64,000 bases of DNA from Psychromarinibacter sediminicola (GTDB lineage Bacteria > Pseudomonadota > Alphaproteobacteria > Rhodobacterales > Rhodobacteraceae). The first letter of the stretch is position 1, and each line of letters opens with the position of its first letter. The notes beneath the pieces are model-generated. The model was given only the letters and a program-made list of their open reading frames with translations. It did not search any database and was not told the DNA's origin. The position numbers were made by a program, and so were the translations under genes. Shown here piece after piece: positions 63,943 through 64,000 of the stretch. The stretch spans positions 33,470 through 97,469 of the forward strand of contig NZ_JARGYC010000008.1 in NCBI RefSeq assembly GCF_029168335.1, given 5' to 3'.

Positions 63943-63994
63943 GGGCATTTCGAAACGAAATGCCCTGCCGACAGGCGATTGCAGAGCAATCGCC
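63943..63994. terminator. pair of perfect hairpins at right end
   Basis: GGGCATTTCG (63943-63952) pairs with CGAAATGCCC (63956-63965); GGCGATTGC (63974-63982) pairs with GCAATCGCC (63986-63994). The design matches the pairs at 16948 and 22651, here with eight bases between the hairpins. The gene it belongs to may lie to the right of the window. Confidence 0.55.
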
Positions 63995-64000
63995 GAGAGG

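Noticed and set aside
63727..63989. Short minus-strand frames at the right end
   Set aside because: Arg/Pro-rich composition without start signals; they run into the hairpin pair and look non-coding.

Overview
The window is ordinary chromosomal DNA from a high-GC alphaproteobacterium, most likely a member of the Rhodobacterales (Roseobacter/Paracoccus relatives). The evidence is a Shemin-pathway 5-aminolevulinate synthase very close to Rhodobacter HemA, a BamE/YceD pair, a rodZ-ispG pair, a lon-HU pair with a lysine-rich HU tail, a rimK with an N-terminal protease-like domain, and dispersed intergenic repeats built on CCCGCCGGAGGC. I see no phage, transposase, integrase or CRISPR array.

Layout. 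1-2716: ornithine-lipid acyltransferase OlsB, MsrB, BamE and a YceD (DUF177) gene that is not followed by rpmF. 2825-19289: a lipid locus, the most unusual part of the window. 19437-29381: mixed housekeeping and hypothetical genes (CPBP protease, DUF4112, Ndk, ABC-F, MarC, aspartic protease, amidase). 29710-40738: prfB, arylamine N-acetyltransferase, DsbA-like protein, M48 protease, aminotransferase, AmiC and PBP1A. 40850-47124: ispG, rodZ-like, hemA, an M20 peptidase and a small monooxygenase. 47383-57298: tRNA-Asp, a chemotaxis operon (cheD, STAS, cheY, cheA, cheW, cheR, cheY2, a small unknown gene) followed by a secreted sensor-like protein, a PAS-containing chemoreceptor and two tRNA-Val genes. 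57319-63681: HU, lon, a coiled-coil protein, tgt and rimK.

The lipid locus. Overlapping genes encode myo-inositol-3-phosphate synthase, a reductase closely resembling eukaryotic 3-ketodihydrosphingosine reductase (KDSR), a CdsA-like cytidylyltransferase, and two LptF/LptG-like permeases. Beside them lie a nucleotidyltransferase, a PimA-like glycosyltransferase, a membrane desaturase resembling the sphingolipid delta-4 desaturase DES1, a Stealth-type sugar-phosphate transferase, an FGGY kinase, a CDP-alcohol phosphotransferase of the inositol-phosphate type, an ABC exporter and a SARP/BTAD regulator. Together they read as a pathway for an inositol-headed, glycosylated and possibly unsaturated sphingolipid or phosphoinositide, with its own export route and regulator. 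Serine palmitoyltransferase and ceramide synthase are not in the window, so the backbone steps would have to be encoded elsewhere. Whether the backbone is sphingoid or diacylglycerol is inference.

Repeats. Four non-coding families recur: CCGCCGGAGGC elements, tandem perfect hairpins after gene ends, a 56-bp element with fixed internal spacing just after the ispG and rimK stop codons, and local tandem duplications of 53, 153 and 21 bp.
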